A program made the position numbers and the translations under genes. From positions 154,247,043-154,311,042 of the forward strand of contig CP136069.1 in the NCBI GenBank assembly GCA_032622095.1: a DNA stretch of 64,000 nt. Reading direction: 5' to 3'. The notes beneath the pieces are model-generated. The model did not search any database. It saw nothing but the letters and a program-made list of their open reading frames with translations, and was not told where the DNA came from. The stretch comes from Siphonodentalium dalli (Eukaryota > Mollusca > Scaphopoda > Gadilida > Siphonodentaliidae). Shown one piece after another: positions 1 through 12,835 of this stretch (positions are counted from its first letter, which is position 1; every line of letters begins with the position of its first letter).

Positions 1-1240
1 TTGTTAATGGCGCTCGAGATAATCATTCAAGTGAATCAAAAGTTTAGTTGCAAATTAGCAAACTCAAATCTTTGTCAAGATACACGGTTAACAGAGAAGT
101 AACTTTATCTGCATCAAATATTCTATCACTGAGAGATATGCATTAGTCAGCATTAAGGGTGATGACTAAATAGTTTCAATTGTCAATATATTATTTAAAA
201 AAAACATCGATAAGTGTAAACATCCTGGAAAAATGGAGGGGTGGGACCTAAATATTTCGGAGGAAACAAATATTTTTTTTCGCGTAGTGATGGGGTAGGG
301 ACGGTTGGGTGGCATTTTTATTTTCAGCCCTGTGTACGGAATGTTTTTGCAGACCCCCTGCAGCTAACGGAAGAATGTCGGCATACACTTTATTGGAACA
401 AACTGCTAATGGCTTCAACAAGTTATAGACCTCACCAACTCACAGGTCACTGGCACAATAGACCCCCACCACCCAAATATATATATATTTTGCCAGGGAC
501 CTGTGCACCAACTGTGTTACTAAAAATTCAAATATTATATTTGAGGGCGTTTTTGGGGAGCATCATTTGATCTTTTAGAATGGGGGTCGCGACCGATTGG
601 ACTAAAACGTTGTGGATGTTGACGTATCTAGGCGTGGTTTGTCTGCTGGTCTTTGTCTGTAGAGTACTGTAGAGAGGATGGAAGGTCGATAATACAAGAT
701 CTTTTATAGCTACATGTATGACTTTAACTTTACAGATTCAAGTATACAGTATATGTAGTGTGGCATACCGGAATTTTATCAAATGATCATACACAAAATT
801 AGAATATTCATATCCCGTAACATTGTGATAGTTTTGGACCTGTCATTGAAATATTAGTTGGAGATAACAATATACAAGTATCATATAATAATAGTCGCCA
901 CCATGGCCGGTTCATATTTGGGTTACCTGTATATATATTAAATATATTTATTAAAGTCGTTGAGAACTATCCATATTCATAATTTCATTCAGAAGATTCT
1001 CATAGATAATTATACCATAAAGTGAGATTAGTTCAATTTGAAAAGAACAAATGGCCATTTATTTAAGGCGAATTCGCTTTTCGTGCATGCAGTCGATACA
1101 CAGAATACAAATATATACTAATTTCTCATCCTCTGAGAAATGCTTAAAGGCTGGTACTATTTGTGTAATAGAATCTATTATATTCCCCGTTAATTTTCCA
1201 GCTTTCTACATATGAGAACAAAATGTTTTTAATCTTCAAC
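1..1240. other. Unannotated AT-rich intergenic DNA
   Basis: No exon, repeat pair or RNA gene could be recognised here. The open frames present have biased, low-complexity translations and no splice or start context that supports coding. Confidence 0.4.
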
Positions 1241-1247
1241 ATCATCA

Positions 1248-1600
1248 TAGGTCGCCTCGCATATAAAAGAGAATGCATTGGCTTAACAATCTTTTATCGA
1301 TTTTTGTTACAATATTTAAAGATACGGGCGGTGTTCGTTGCAGAATTATTTATATTTGTTCAAATCGCCATCAACAGAAGGAATATTAAAAAATATATAG
1401 TTTTGTTCATATGCCAAACAGAATGAGCGCGTAAATAGTATATTGTCGTCAATACGTACGATGGTGTACGTAAACAAGAGCTAGCCTGCTCGTGCAGAAG
1501 TTTTGCTTCTGTTTACATAACACAGCGCAATTCTATTGGTTAATCACACACACATGATATAAACGCTCTTTATTATTTCCATATCAGGAAAACAGTAACA
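1248..1600. repeat. Hairpin-module arm plus half copy of a TTAA foldback MITE
   Basis: Positions 1248-1290 are one arm of the hairpin module that recurs across the window (core ending in GAGAATGCATTGGC). From TTAA at 1316 the sequence matches one half of the foldback family whose full copies are at 19592-20093 and 23962-24488: the terminus reads AGATACGGGCGG, and shared landmarks are GTTTACATAACACAG and AAACGCTCTTTATTA. Only one arm is present, so this copy is truncated or is a solo half. Confidence 0.6.
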
Positions 1601-2215
1601 AACTAGAATGCACTCACTGGAGCTGCCTATACTTGCGCCCATCACGCATTTGGCATGTTTTGTGGTGTCTTGCTAACAACAGTTTGAACCACGGGTGCTG
1701 GCCCCTCGTTTGAGAGATCCATACAAAAAATATGGATATCAAATTTCAATTAATCCAACGCTGAAGTATTTGTGTGTACGGACAGAATATCTCTGTTATC
1801 TCCAGTTGATATATTACACTAATGGTGGTCTTAGTACGAGTTGTTTGACATATTTATAGAACAATATAGACATCGCTGATATGAAGGGTGTTTTGACGAT
1901 TGGTTGCCGATGATGCGATATATTATACATGTATACCAATGGGTTAAATTACTAGTTTGACTAGAATGATTACCGGCACAATTAAATAAAAGACAAGTTA
2001 GTCTTTGATTAAACGTGTATAAATGTCAAGATGCCTATTAGCGACTGATCTATACAGTCATCGGGAACATATCATCATAATGTATATTGCGTTGAGAATG
2101 AGAAAGCTTGTTTTCCCAGTTAATAAATAAGGCATTTTAATAATCCATGTTTCCACATTCACATTTTCAGTGTAATTGTTTCTCAATTGAACCATGCGCT
2201 CGACTGTTTGCCCGG

Positions 2216-2345
2216 ACATGGTTCATAAATATGAGGGTGGCGACCCCCCTCCCCCTGGCATCCGGCATCCGACTTAAAATGGACCCCGGCATCCGGAATA
2301 CGCCATAACAGAGAGGCGGCATCCGGAATACTATTTGATTAAATT
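2216..2345. repeat. GCATCCGG-rich repeat (inverted partner near 16.8 kb)
   Basis: The word GGCATCCGG recurs several times, with GGAATACGCCATAACAGA. The same words occur at about 16770-16890 beside a poly-G tract and CACCCTCAAATATG, which is the reverse complement of the CATAAATATGAGGGTG-type flank here. The two stretches look like partial copies of one dispersed element. Confidence 0.45.
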
Positions 2346-2509
2346 TATTGAAAACAGACTCGGGAACGAAGTGAACGTTGGCATGAGGTATTGGAATTAG
2401 TCTCCGTATTGACTAGTAATGATTTGATTTAGCAGCTTTACGGAAAGATTAAACTTTTTACTAAATGTATGATCTCATATCATACATATATATATACGCC
2501 CTGTCTAAC

Positions 2510-2757
2510 TTACTCGCGGCCATATTGGATCCACCAGGTCCGGTTCCGTGGTTTTAGTGCTACAGTTCAAAGTTTTGGAGTAGCATTTCCATATTTGACA
2601 TAAATGGAAGTCATGAATATTCAAAAGCTCCATATATGGAAATGCTACTCCAGAACTTTGATCTGTAGCAATAAAACAACCGTGACTGCATGGAATAATA
2701 TCTGATACCATGGAACCGGACCTGCATGCATGGTGGATCTAATATGGCCGCGAGTTA
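2510..2757. mobile_element. Foldback MITE with ~26-bp TIRs
   Basis: The left end reads TTACTCGCGGCCATATTGGA and the right end is its inverted complement at 2731-2757 (TAATATGGCCGCGAGTTAA). Complementarity continues inward (GGTCCGGTTCC against GGAACCGGACC; GAGTAGCATTTCCATAT against ATATGGAAATGCTACTC), so nearly the whole 250 bp can fold into one hairpin. No coding capacity. The superfamily is not assigned. Confidence 0.7.
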
Positions 2758-2981
2758 ATGACATGATATGGCGTATTGGGTGGGGGTGAAAGGCATAGAC
2801 CATGTTCCAAATGACAGGAGTGGTATAATATACTGAATGAGGAGAAGTTGAAGTGGCATACGTGCGGAAACCACCTATATAACCAATCTTGGGTGACCGT
2901 TCATGGTCGTACACGATAGTATTGAACACCAGTGACACGCAAATAGAAAACTAACATCTTTTTAATATTTAATATTTCAAA

Positions 2982-3419
2982 TTAAAGGTACTCAATCAGA
3001 GGGTCTCCATATCATCACATTCCAACAAAAACGACAACATGTTTTGAAATGCCGCTTCAGTTATCATAATCTAATAATTGCCCAAATATAACGAAAAGCA
3101 CAATCAACTATAGTATAAAATTCCACAAAACCCTGCAAAACCTGTTATTTATCAACATTTTGTTCAACGAAATTTTGCCGGTTTGTCAAATATCTAACAC
3201 AAAAAGCCACTTGATTTTACCCGCAATTTGGTCAATGAAATTCTTCTCGTTGACTGTCTATTGGGCCACCTAAAATAATAGATTTCAAACATCGATATTT
3301 GATCATTCTGAGCGGTGATGGATGGGTTCCTCGACTCGAATCAAATATGTTTACCCCCCCCCCCCCGAAGCCAAGGAAATAGTAATTTGCGAGCGTTTAT
3401 TCGGATTGAGTACCTTTAA
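2982..3419. mobile_element. MITE, AGGTACTCAATC family, TTAA flanks
   Basis: TTAA-AGGTACTCAATC at the left and GGATTGAGTACCT-TTAA at the right define the element. It carries a poly-C tract (about 3354-3366) followed by GAAGCCAAGGAAATAGTAA, which recurs in the other copies at 8494-8981, 14176-15314, 47847-48316 and 52930-53330. A TTAA target site is typical of piggyBac- and Kolobok-type elements. The element is non-coding. Confidence 0.7.
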
Positions 3420-3642
3420 CAAACGTATAGCATTATACATGTGCAGTATAGTAAGCACATTCTCAGCTAAGTGGGCCCAATGGACATGATGTTTCACCGA
3501 AAAATCGAAGTTAACCATAAGAGCCAATTCGGTTAGTTTCTTGAAGTAGAGTATCCATATAATTGAAATCTGTATTGGCGGACGTTTTAACAAATTATCC
3601 CTTGACATACAACAGATGGAAATATGGGCCTCCAATTTCCCA

Positions 3643-3977
3643 TGCGACAGAATACGTTACATAAGTTACCACTGTCGACTAGGCTAACGTCATTATGTAT
3701 AACACATCGAGATTGCATTCGGATTTGCAAAGTATTAAAATGATCTGAAACTCGTTCAAGATCACAAAACTATAGTGCTCTAATTCATTCTCTTCTCAAT
3801 CCTTGGAAATTAAGCAAACATGTATTGTGGCGGACATGCATGTTCAAAATGATATATGATTATATGATATTATAAACTAATGTATTTGGAAGTATATTAT
3901 CTGCGATGGCTGTCTATTCAAATCAAGATTTTACTATTAGCATGCGTCTCGTTCACGGTGGTAACGTATTCTGTCGC
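3643..3977. mobile_element. Putative MITE with 17-bp TIR
   Basis: GCGACAGAATACGTTAC at the left is matched by its exact reverse complement ending at about 3977. The ~335-bp interior is non-coding. No clear target-site duplication was seen, so the termini may extend a little further. Confidence 0.45.
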
Positions 3978-3979
3978 TT

Positions 3980-4550
3980 ATACCTTAAGTGCTCACAAGC
4001 TATACATTAAACATAAAATACTCATTTGACATTAAGACAATCAATTTTATTCCATATCATGTCAAATGTACAAGTTTAATACTGTTAGATATGCATGCAA
4101 TTAACAATTAAGCATGCAGTGACTGCGTAATCTGACGTCTGCGTGGTATGGATGGGGTCTCGACGTGATATATATGAACGTTGTGAAGTCAGTTACATAA
4201 TTGTACATTGACGCACACATCAGCCGTGCTCTTTAATATGAAAGCAAGTGATCACAATCGACTAGTCCACGCAATCGTGTATATATACACCTTCCCAAGA
4301 AACAACCAACACGCATTTCCTAATGAATAAACAACTCCTGGCATGTCAGGCACGAAGTCTATTGAAGCTGCCGAGCATTCCACAAATACACGGATCACAT
4401 GTGAGATACTGCTTTGAGCTTACGATATATACATGTATGTTTAAAAAATACGATTTTTTCACGCCTATTTTGGAGCGCAAACCACCAAGTGACTTTATTT
4501 GATAAATGAAGGTCTGTTGTTGAAAGTTTTAGGTGGGATATGTGTTCAAT
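3980..4550. other. Unannotated intergenic stretch
   Basis: AT-rich sequence with no supported gene or repeat structure recognised by eye. Confidence 0.35.
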
Positions 4551-4555
4551 TCTAG

Positions 4556-4735
4556 CCAGGGTTGGGGCGATTACATTCCAATGTAATTGATTACGATTAC
4601 AATTACTTTTGATTTACATGATTACGATTATTGATTAAATATTTTTCAAATGTAATTGATTACGATTACATTACTTTAGTAAAATGTAACTGATTACTTT
4701 GGATTACATCTGATTACAATGTTTAGTTTCCAACC
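4556..4735. repeat. hAT-like element end with ATTACGATTACA repeats
   Basis: The stretch begins CCAGGGTTGGGGCGATTACA and continues with at least four copies of TGTAATTGATTACGATTA-like words in both orientations. A terminus starting CAGGGTTGGGG followed by TAATTG/ATTACG repeats resembles non-autonomous hAT elements of aquatic animals. The opposite terminus was not found, so this may be a solo or truncated end. Confidence 0.4.
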
Positions 4736-5318
4736 ATTTTGATCCCATAGGAATAACTAATGAAATAAATCAAATTAAAATATCAAATGTTATTTAATAA
4801 CTATATAATACGTAAACAAGGAACGACTGAACAAATAAAACAACCAAGCAATAAGCACATAAACGTTTTTAATTAATTTGTGATGTTTCGTCATGGAGTT
4901 GTGCACCAACATATTGGGAATAGACCATGTTTTATGTGTATTTATTTAATTTTATTAAGTATAGTTTTCATTTCGCTCGAATCCAAAATATCATCGAGTG
5001 AAATGTTAATACGCTCGTATATGCTTAGCTGCTAATTTGTATACGAAGCATTTATATAAATGACCCAAATTGCACAAGTAAGCCCAAGATAGAGTTAAAA
5101 CGAACTTAATTACAAACTATATACCGGTACACGGCCTGGCTAAATCGACAAGGACTCACTTTATCGTTCATATTGCATCAATGTGAAATGACAACTGTGG
5201 ACAAAATGAAATTAAAACATGTGTCCACAAGACACCATAAACACTCCCCCGATCCAAATTCAGTTGACCGCCGTCAATTTTGATGGGGTTTGTGGTGACT
5301 GTTTAATGCGTCTTGGGG

Positions 5319-5329
5319 GGGGGGGGGGT
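5319..5329. repeat. Poly-G tract
   Basis: Run of about eleven G. Similar tracts recur within MITEs in this window (3354, 11935, 14335, 15030, 15084, 16868, 50943). Confidence 0.8.
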
Positions 5330-5499
5330 AAATTACAGCACCCTTTGTTTGACCTTAATATATAAAGGAACCGAGAAATGGAATGGGTCACCTACATGAA
5401 CCGCTCTGCGTGGGCGGCTGCCATGTTCGAATAAGGAATGGAAGTCACGTGGTTCGTATAAGTTTAATAAAAGCTGAAAAATGCGACTTTTTGAAAAAA

Positions 5500-5566
5500 C
5501 AGTGGCGGCCATTTTGAAAAAAAAAGTGGCGTCCATATTGAAAAAAAGTGGCGGCCATTTTGAATC
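5500..5566. repeat. Short tandem repeat of GTGGCGGCCATTTTGAAAAA
   Basis: Three head-to-tail copies of AGTGGCGGCCATTTTGAAAA (the middle one reads GTGGCGTCCATATTG), unit about 23-26 bp. Confidence 0.7.
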
Positions 5567-6370
5567 AGTCGACCATTATGATTGGTTTGTTGGGGGAAAA
5601 ATCAGGCTTCGCAGATCACATTGACCATTCATGTCAAATTGAATGCTTTGCGTCACAATAAAGTGAACGATTCTGTTACTACCGTTGATACATAATTACA
5701 TGTATAAGAAGGCAGTGTAACTCACCAAAATTGATCATAAGTGGTGTAAATTCAACATAATTGATATTTCGTTGTTTTCACTTGGTTATTTTCACGTATC
5801 CTTCCAAATAATAGTCATCGTATTTCCCGGACAGAACCGATTAAATTGGGAGAGAACCGACTCGATCGGGAGAGAACCGATCGAGATATCACAATTCGCA
5901 GTTTTCGTCGTTGTTATTACTCGCACAATAGGATTTTCATTATGACTACGTTATTTGGGACCATAAATTATGAGGGGAATGGAAAAACGAATCGAATTAT
6001 CACCTAGATGGCTCAAAAATTGCGTTTTAACTGTCAAAAACTCACGAAAATGTATAATTTGGATCATCAGGAACCGTCACAAATCAGTCAAGAACCATCA
6101 CAAATCGGCGATAGAACGACTTCCGATGTAACAGTTCCTACACAGTGGGTGACCATTTCAGTCCATAAATTTGGCCGAAATTATTTAAATTATCTAAATA
6201 TGCGGGTTTTTCTTTGAAAACAATTTTGGCGATATCACGTACACGGGGGTGATCCAACTGGAACACAAACCATTTGCTAATTGTCATCTCAATACATCCA
6301 AAATAGCGTACAAAAGCCTCAATAGAGTATTTACGACCATCAAGTGTGTTCCATCCCATCCAATTGGTTT
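5567..6370. other. Intergenic DNA with scattered AACCG-type words
   Basis: GAGAACCGA occurs three times at 5850-5885 and related AACC-TCACAAATC words follow at 6070-6110, suggesting a decayed short repeat. No supported gene. Confidence 0.3.
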
Positions 6371-6374
6371 ACGA

Positions 6375-6915
6375 AACCACGAGACACTCGCTGGTTGGTT
6401 TGAGATATTCGATGATGGTTTTGTACACTAGTTGGGACACTCATAGGTTGGGTTGTGGGACATTTTGCATGGGATGGATTTAGACACCAGTTGTTTTAGA
6501 CACTTCTGATTCTGATGGTTTGAGGTAATCGTCGTGATACATGGGACACCCATTTGGATGGTTATGAACAGTCATTAAATGGCGCGGGACACCCAGTGGA
6601 TGGTTTGGGGTTCTCAATTGATGGTTTGAGACGCTCGTTGAGTTGTTTGGGATGTTTTGGAATACTCGTTTGAGCGGGGTTGGACACCATTTGGATGATT
6701 TGGGACACTAGTGGGGTTGATTTGGGATACATATTGGGCGTTTCGAGACTCTAGTTGGCTGATTTGTGACACCAATCTATGAACTTTTTGTTTGGTATAG
6801 CATATTAACTAAGATGTTGGATTGAGACACTCGTTGAGTGGATTTACACTCTTTGGGTGGTTTGGGACCCTTGGTAAGTGGGATTGGACACTCATTGGAT
6901 ATATTTGGATAATAT
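6375..6915. repeat. Degenerate minisatellite (GGGACACT...TGGATGGTTTG)
   Basis: About 15 diverged copies of a ~30-35 bp unit built on GGGACACTCGTTGGATGGTTT follow one another. Spacing and sequence vary widely, indicating an old array without recent homogenisation. There is no long open frame through it. Confidence 0.6.
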
Positions 6916-6919
6916 TTAT

Positions 6920-8490
6920 GTTGCTTTTTACACTCATCTGATGCATATATAAATTATAGTATAGCTTTGTGCAAATAGAAGTTATTTGCTTTTCAGAAAT
7001 TGTGTATTGTTGATCAGTGATTCCTGGATCACTATTAATATTATAAAAATCAGCTTCGTACTCATAAGTGCAAATATAGTCATTATGGGAGGGGGGCGTG
7101 GGGTCTCTGGAGGAATACGGAACCTAGAAAATCTGATTTATTTGAACATTCCTGGGGTGTAACACATTTGAGGCATCAAACCTTTCGTACGCGATTGTGT
7201 AAATAAAACCCAGCAGGCTCTCGGTTAATAGCCAGTTATGTTGGAAGGGCCACGTTAGAAGATTTATCAATCTAAACCTCCCCATTATATGAAAATGTCA
7301 TAGTGTATATTTGTATCTTTCTTCTGCTCATATTACCTGAAAATCCCTCAGATTTAATATAATACACCCTTACACCAGTTTTTTTTAATAATTGAATGTC
7401 ATTATTCCATTTAGTATAAAGAAAGGGCTAAATAATTCATCTCACATGGAGATACTTCGAATTGCGTAATGTCCATGATATACCTGGATATACAGGGTAT
7501 TATGCTTATCCGTGCATGCTTGACGAGTGTTTCTATCATATGGAAATTAAGGGAGAGGAAAATGACGCTTCGTTGGTGCAGGTAATATATGCGTACACAA
7601 CAATGAACAAATCGAGTACATGAGACATTGCGATTTAATGACCGTTTCATGCATAACATCGAGATGTCGAGCTATCATGCAGGTGTTTTATGGGCTGACA
7701 CGTTGGAAACTCGATCATGAACCCCACGTAGCTATTAATTGTATGATGCTGCAATACTCGCTATATCTATATTTGCGAATGTTGGAAGAACCCGTTGTAA
7801 ACTCGATGAAAACTCGAACCTAACATGGGGTGCAAATAGAAATTACTGGAAGGGGTGCATTTAGAAACTATAGGTGAACACCCCTAACAGGGACCTCCAG
7901 CCACGTCCCTGCTAACTCGTGAGTTACACTGATTTAACACATCATAGCCTATACTATTAATGACATCAGAACATATATGAAACACAAACAAACATACATG
8001 CTTTCACTCTTGCGCGTGCACCCACGCCCTAAAGATGATCCATGTGCCGGTCTGTCCGAATTATAATTGGGATATTTTCAAGCAGAAACGGTCAAAATGT
8101 GAAGCATATCATTCGCATCTTTGACATCCCAGCTCTGGTTTGGCGACATTTCATCGCATGATCGATCTGCGGCTTTGATACCCGAAGTTATGATGGGTAC
8201 CCACACTTGGACTTAGCTAGTATTTTTGCGAACCGCTCTGCAGGTTGGACAATTTTATGGTTAATTAAACATATATTTTTCTATTGATACACACATTATC
8301 CGCCATCTACGACTGATAATTATGGTTCAAACGAACCACCTAACGTCAGAATGTGTCTACTATTTATGATAAAAGCGGAAATGAGTCGGAATTTCTATTA
8401 AAGTTATCGGGTGAGAGCAAGCTGTGGTCGCTATCTCATTGAGGGGATATTCCGCTTTGCGAAGTTATGTTTTAATAGTGGATATCACCC
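6920..8490. other. Unannotated intergenic stretch
   Basis: No exon or clear repeat pair recognised. Open frames around 7411-7823 on both strands lack codon or splice support. Confidence 0.3.
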
Positions 8491-8493
8491 CAT

Positions 8494-8981
8494 TTAAAGG
8501 TACTCAATCCGAACAGAGGGTCCCCATCTCAACAGATTCCAACAACAACAATCCGATCAAAGGGTCCTATATTACTATTTCTTTGGCTTTGGGGGTAAAA
8601 AATATTTGATTCGAGTCGAGGAACCCATCAAACAAAGCTCAGAGTTATTAGATATTGATTTTTGAAATTTGTTATTTGCTCGAGATGAGTACTAATAATT
8701 GCCTTCAACTGCCGTAATCTGCTCGGGATGTGTACATCAACATCTATTCAAACAGACAAGGATGGATAACTCTAAAATCAAGTGGTAATAATAACGCAAT
8801 TTTGACTGAGTTCTGGGCCAGAAAGTATTCCCGATAATGAAAAATAATAGATTTATAAAATCGATATCTAACAAATCTGAGCTTTTATGGGTGACTTCAT
8901 CGACTCGAATCAAATATTTTTGACCCCCGAAGCCATTGAAATAGTAATTGAGAGGAGTTTTATCGGATTGAGTACCTTTAA
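8494..8981. mobile_element. MITE, AGGTACTCAATCCG family, TTAA flanks
   Basis: TTAA-AGGTACTCAATCCG at the left; CGGATTGAGTACCT-TTAA at the right. Same family as 2982-3419, with internal landmarks ATTACTATTTCTTTGGCTTTG and GATAACTCTAAAATCAAGTG. The right TTAA is shared with the left boundary of the larger element proposed at 8978-16580. Confidence 0.75.
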
Positions 8982-9163
8982 ATGGGAACTGTTAAATGTT
9001 TATCATTTTAATGTTATATCGCTAGTTTGGTGTGAATAAGGTTCAAATATAACATCCAATAAAAAATTAGATATAATTTTATCGATAAACGTGTTTTTAG
9101 CGACTTTTAAAAATCGATTATTATTTCTTAGCTGATTTTGCTCGAGTCACGTGACCGCAAAAC

Positions 9164-9175
9164 CCGTGACGTCAA
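9164..9175 (+). promoter_or_regulatory. CRE-like TGACGTCA box
   Basis: GTGACGTCAAAG lies about 45 bp upstream of the ATG at 9213; a second TGACGTCA lies at the mirror position near 16370. A CACGTGAC E-box-like word is just upstream. Palindromic TGACGTCA is the classical CREB/ATF site; a role as transposon promoter is inferred. Confidence 0.4.
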
Positions 9176-9212
9176 AGTGGGAACACCCCTGCAGACGAAC
9201 TGTTTACGAAAA

Positions 9213-9407
9213 ATGGCTTCTGCACACAGTATTTCCGTGTCTGAAAGTGACTCTGATCACGAAAATGACGACGAGTTACGTGTTGCGGAGGATACTGCAT
9301 CTATGGCAGATACTGAAGATGCATTTGATGGCTTGCGTTTGAATATTGGCCCATTTTACACGAACCAGCCGACGAAGATAGCAAGGACAGCGAGACTTAA
9401 AATTTAA
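9213..9407 (+). CDS. Acidic N-terminal exon/ORF, transposon-associated (64 aa)
   Basis: The ATG at 9213 sits in strong context (AAAATGG). The frame is also open upstream to a non-preferred ATG at 9138. The predicted 64-residue product starts MASAHSISVSESDSDHEND, rich in Ser/Asp/Glu, then a short IGPFYTNQP segment before a stop. The acidic Ser-rich start followed by an aromatic/proline motif resembles the N-termini of transposon-encoded P2X7-tail-like or THAP-associated proteins of invertebrates, but this is only an impression. It is probably the first exon or a degraded 5' part of a gene carried by the 8978-16580 element. Function unknown. Confidence 0.35.
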   Translation: MASAHSISVSESDSDHENDDELRVAEDTASMADTEDAFDGLRLNIGPFYTNQPTKIARTARLKI

Positions 9408-10877
9408 ATTCACCAAGTCACAGTCACAGTGTCAACAATCATTGAATCGATCAAATTATCAATGTCATTCATTGTTGACGACGATTGTCATGATAATTGA
9501 TTGTTATTCTACAAATGAATAATCTACATCTAACTCTAAAAAAAAAAATCCAAGAAGACCAGCTGAGAAGACAAGGAAAATAAAGCAACCAAATTTGAGG
9601 ACTGCATCACTACTAGTACTACTGTAGTACTAGTACCAGTAGTCAGTACTGCAGTAGGCTAGTCCAAAATTGACTATATCTTTAGTATCCCGTAGATTAT
9701 CGACTACCAGTAGGCCTATTCACTGTCAGTGTGAGTGTTAGTACTGTTACTGTCCTCAGTGTGGCAGGGAGTGTCTGTCAAAATCTGGTGGAGAACTTAG
9801 GTAAGTTAGGAGGTGTTCAACAAGTGCTAACAGCACCATCAGAGAATCGTTCAATTATTGCGTACTAGCACTGTACATTACTCATTACGATGACTTCTTA
9901 AAAACAACCATTGAGTGGAACCGCCTTGAACGGCCAGTTGTTGATTCTGGAGAATGGAGATCGGTAACACTGAATGTCTGAAGGATTTATAATTATATTA
10001 AATATGGATTCTAAGTTCTAGACGCTTCATACCAGTGTTGTTGGATTATCAATGGATAGGATTCTGAACATTGCCGGAGTAGAAATTGAGTACACCTGTC
10101 ATATCAACTTTCATGTTGCATTATATATATTGTGACCATATATATGATATACAACTATAGTGACTTCTTCATTATTTCACTATCCGATACCATGGTCGTT
10201 TCATACCATATTTTTTGGTTACTTTTTTTTATTTCGTACTTTGCAGAAAATCATTTATTTGTTTCCCTATGGTGCGACATACATGACTGATTGTACATGT
10301 ATAGTGATATGGTATCATTGGTATCAAAAGACGAATTGATTTCCACCATGGTGCGAAACGACCAAACAATAAGTTACGAAACTACAAAAAATATGGTGCG
10401 AAACTACAAAAAATATTGTACGAAACGACTTAAGACGATCCAAAATGTTGTGTACCCATTTATATCTCCTCTGCAAGGGGAACAACCAGACACTGACCCT
10501 TTAGACTATCAGCATCTAACATCATCAGACTCCAGCAAAGTGCCTACTCTTGTGTGCCAAATAATTGTACCTATATGTTTATTAATTTTATGAGAAAAAT
10601 CCACCCTGCACGATGCTTTAAAAGCCTTATTATCATACATGTAGATCTGCACATTTAAACAAAATTATGGCTCTGTTCTAAATTTAAATAACAAATGCTA
10701 TACAAATAGTTTAATTACAATACTAGTACAAGAGACCGGATATTTCATTTGAGATGTTGCGCACACAGGGCATGTAGACAACGATGGTTACATTTCCCCA
10801 TGCATATATCAATTTTAAGCATGTCAATTGCGAAAACTTGCTTTATAATCAAGTCTAGACACAAAAATAATTGTTTA

Positions 10878-11145
10878 ACGGTACTCAATCCGATCAGATG
10901 CTCCTAAATGACTATTTCTTTGGCTTCGGGGGTAAAAAATATTGATTCGAGTCGAGGAACCTACTCATCAACACTCCGAGTGATCAGATATCAATTTTTT
11001 AAGTTTATTATTTCTATTGTTTGTGGCCCAAAAACACGTCGTCAAAAAGGTGGTCTCGGTCAGAATTGTGGATGAAGATGGATAACTCTAAAATCAAGTT
11101 ATTATTACCACTTGATTTTAGAATTATCCATCTTCATCCGCAATA
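10878..11145. mobile_element. Partial AGGTACTCAATCCG-family MITE with internal hairpin
   Basis: GGTACTCAATCCGATCAGAT opens the copy and the GGCTTCGGGGGTAAAAAATA landmark follows. At 11085-11140 GATGGATAACTCTAAAATCA is followed by its reverse complement, a near-perfect hairpin. The right TIR is missing. It closely resembles the copy at 47847-48316. Confidence 0.6.
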
Positions 11146-11397
11146 TTCCACCCTGCAGTTGTATTTGGCACACAAGATTATACCGGTAGCTGTAAACAGA
11201 AAAGTCTGAACAGTAGAGTCTAAAGGCTTTATACCGAATCACAAACACTGATTTAATATCAGTTTGTGATCAGCATTTGAAGATGGGTTTATATCTATAG
11301 CTTCCTAAATATGTTTTCTATAATTGCCAGGGTATAAAATAATAAAATCGAGTCGAAGACCCATGTCAGGAAATGCTTATATCAATTATCGATATTA

Positions 11398-11830
11398 TAA
11401 AAGGGGGGTATACTGTTTTGCACCTGTCTGTCCATCCGTCTGATGTCTGTTCAGGGCATAACTTGAACAGTAGTGCTAATAACTGCTTGGATCTCAATGA
11501 AATTTGGTATAGTTGTAGATGTTCACCACTATGATGGCATTCAATTTCTTATATAATGTGATTATCAATTGGGACATATTTTTCGTTACTATTTTTACAA
11601 CAAACCGTCATGTCATAAAACTTTCAGGCGATCTGAGATAGAGTTCTCCCACTTGCTACACTCCAAACATTTTTGCGAGCTGTAAAATGTCCCAAATTAG
11701 TTGTACATGTGTATGTATCTAATATACCAGAAAATATAAAATAAAATCATAATTGTCAGATAGAAGCATTTCCGGACAGGGGTTTTCAATTCAAATTTAT
11801 TATTTTTGATACTTCATACATATTTCAGGA
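11398..11830. repeat. Dispersed GGGGTATACTG...CTGTCTGTCC repeat
   Basis: GGGGGGTATACTGTTTTGC, then CTGTCTGTCCATCCGTCTG and ATGAAATTTGGTATAG, are word combinations I associate with a common dispersed element of mollusc genomes. No protein-coding frame. The family assignment is from memory and unverified. Confidence 0.3.
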
Positions 11831-12199
11831 AACTGCTGCATATAAAACTTGGTTTAGGGAGAGATAGACTATCTTTAAACTGTAATTACATTAAAAACCA
11901 AGATTATTCCTTAAATGATAATTTTTAGAGGTGGGGGGGGGGGGGCACTGATTTTCTAATCTTTCAACCCAAATCAAATCAACACATGTCTATCAATTTA
12001 TCAAGCAATACTACCGGTAGTATACCGGTACATGTAAATTAGAAGGTGGCACAAGTTTGAAGTCAGAATCTCTGAGTGAATTCTAATTACAACCACAGGG
12101 GTCCGGGATCTTCTTAAAAAATCTTTATCTATACCTATATTTGTGAATGTCTATTCTATATTAATTCACGAGGGACCTTCTAGATGGCTCCAAAGGGGT

Positions 12200-12835
12200 C
12201 TAAGAGGGGCAATTTCTAACGAGAAAGATAATCAACATAATTGTGCAGATTAGAAATGTATACAGCACTTGACGGTATTGGGGTAAGGGACAAAAAGTGG
12301 GAGGGGCAAAACAATACCACACTGCATTAACATGGGTAACGACCCTGCTAGTTACATAATATTTAGAGGATATTACTTTGTTGGTTTGATATTAGACCAA
12401 ATCTCGGCCTGAGGTAACCTCATATCGCAATCAGCCTGACATCGAAGGCTGATATGAGGTTACCGAGGGGTCTGAATTCAGGCCTATATATTCAAACCAA
12501 CCAAGTACATGTAATACCCTACACATATCTATTAATTTGTTATTTCTTATGAGAAAGATAATTATCATAATGGTGCAGATTAGAAATGTCTACAGTGATG
12601 GTATTGGGGTCAGAGTAAAAAAGTGGGAGCATTAACCTGGGCAACGACTGGTCACCCTGCTAGTTATATAATAATTAGAGGACATTTCTTGGTTGGTTTG
12701 ATATTAGGCCTGTTATCAGCCTAAGGTAACCTCATATCACTATCAGCCTGACATCGAAGGTCGAAGGCTGAAATGAGGATACCGAGGGCTGAAATCAGGC
12801 CTATAATATCAAACCAACCAAGTAATACCCTATCC
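12200..12835. repeat. Tandem pair of ~310-bp units each ending in a hairpin
   Basis: GAGAAAGATAAT-ATCATAAT-GTGCAGATTAGAAATG begins both units (about 12217 and 12550) and each ends in a hairpin with GAGGTAACCTCATATC and TTGGTTTGATATTAG / CTATA-ATTCAAACCAACCAA arms (12381-12505 and 12690-12822). The copies are diverged (about 80-85% by eye), so the duplication is old. Confidence 0.6.
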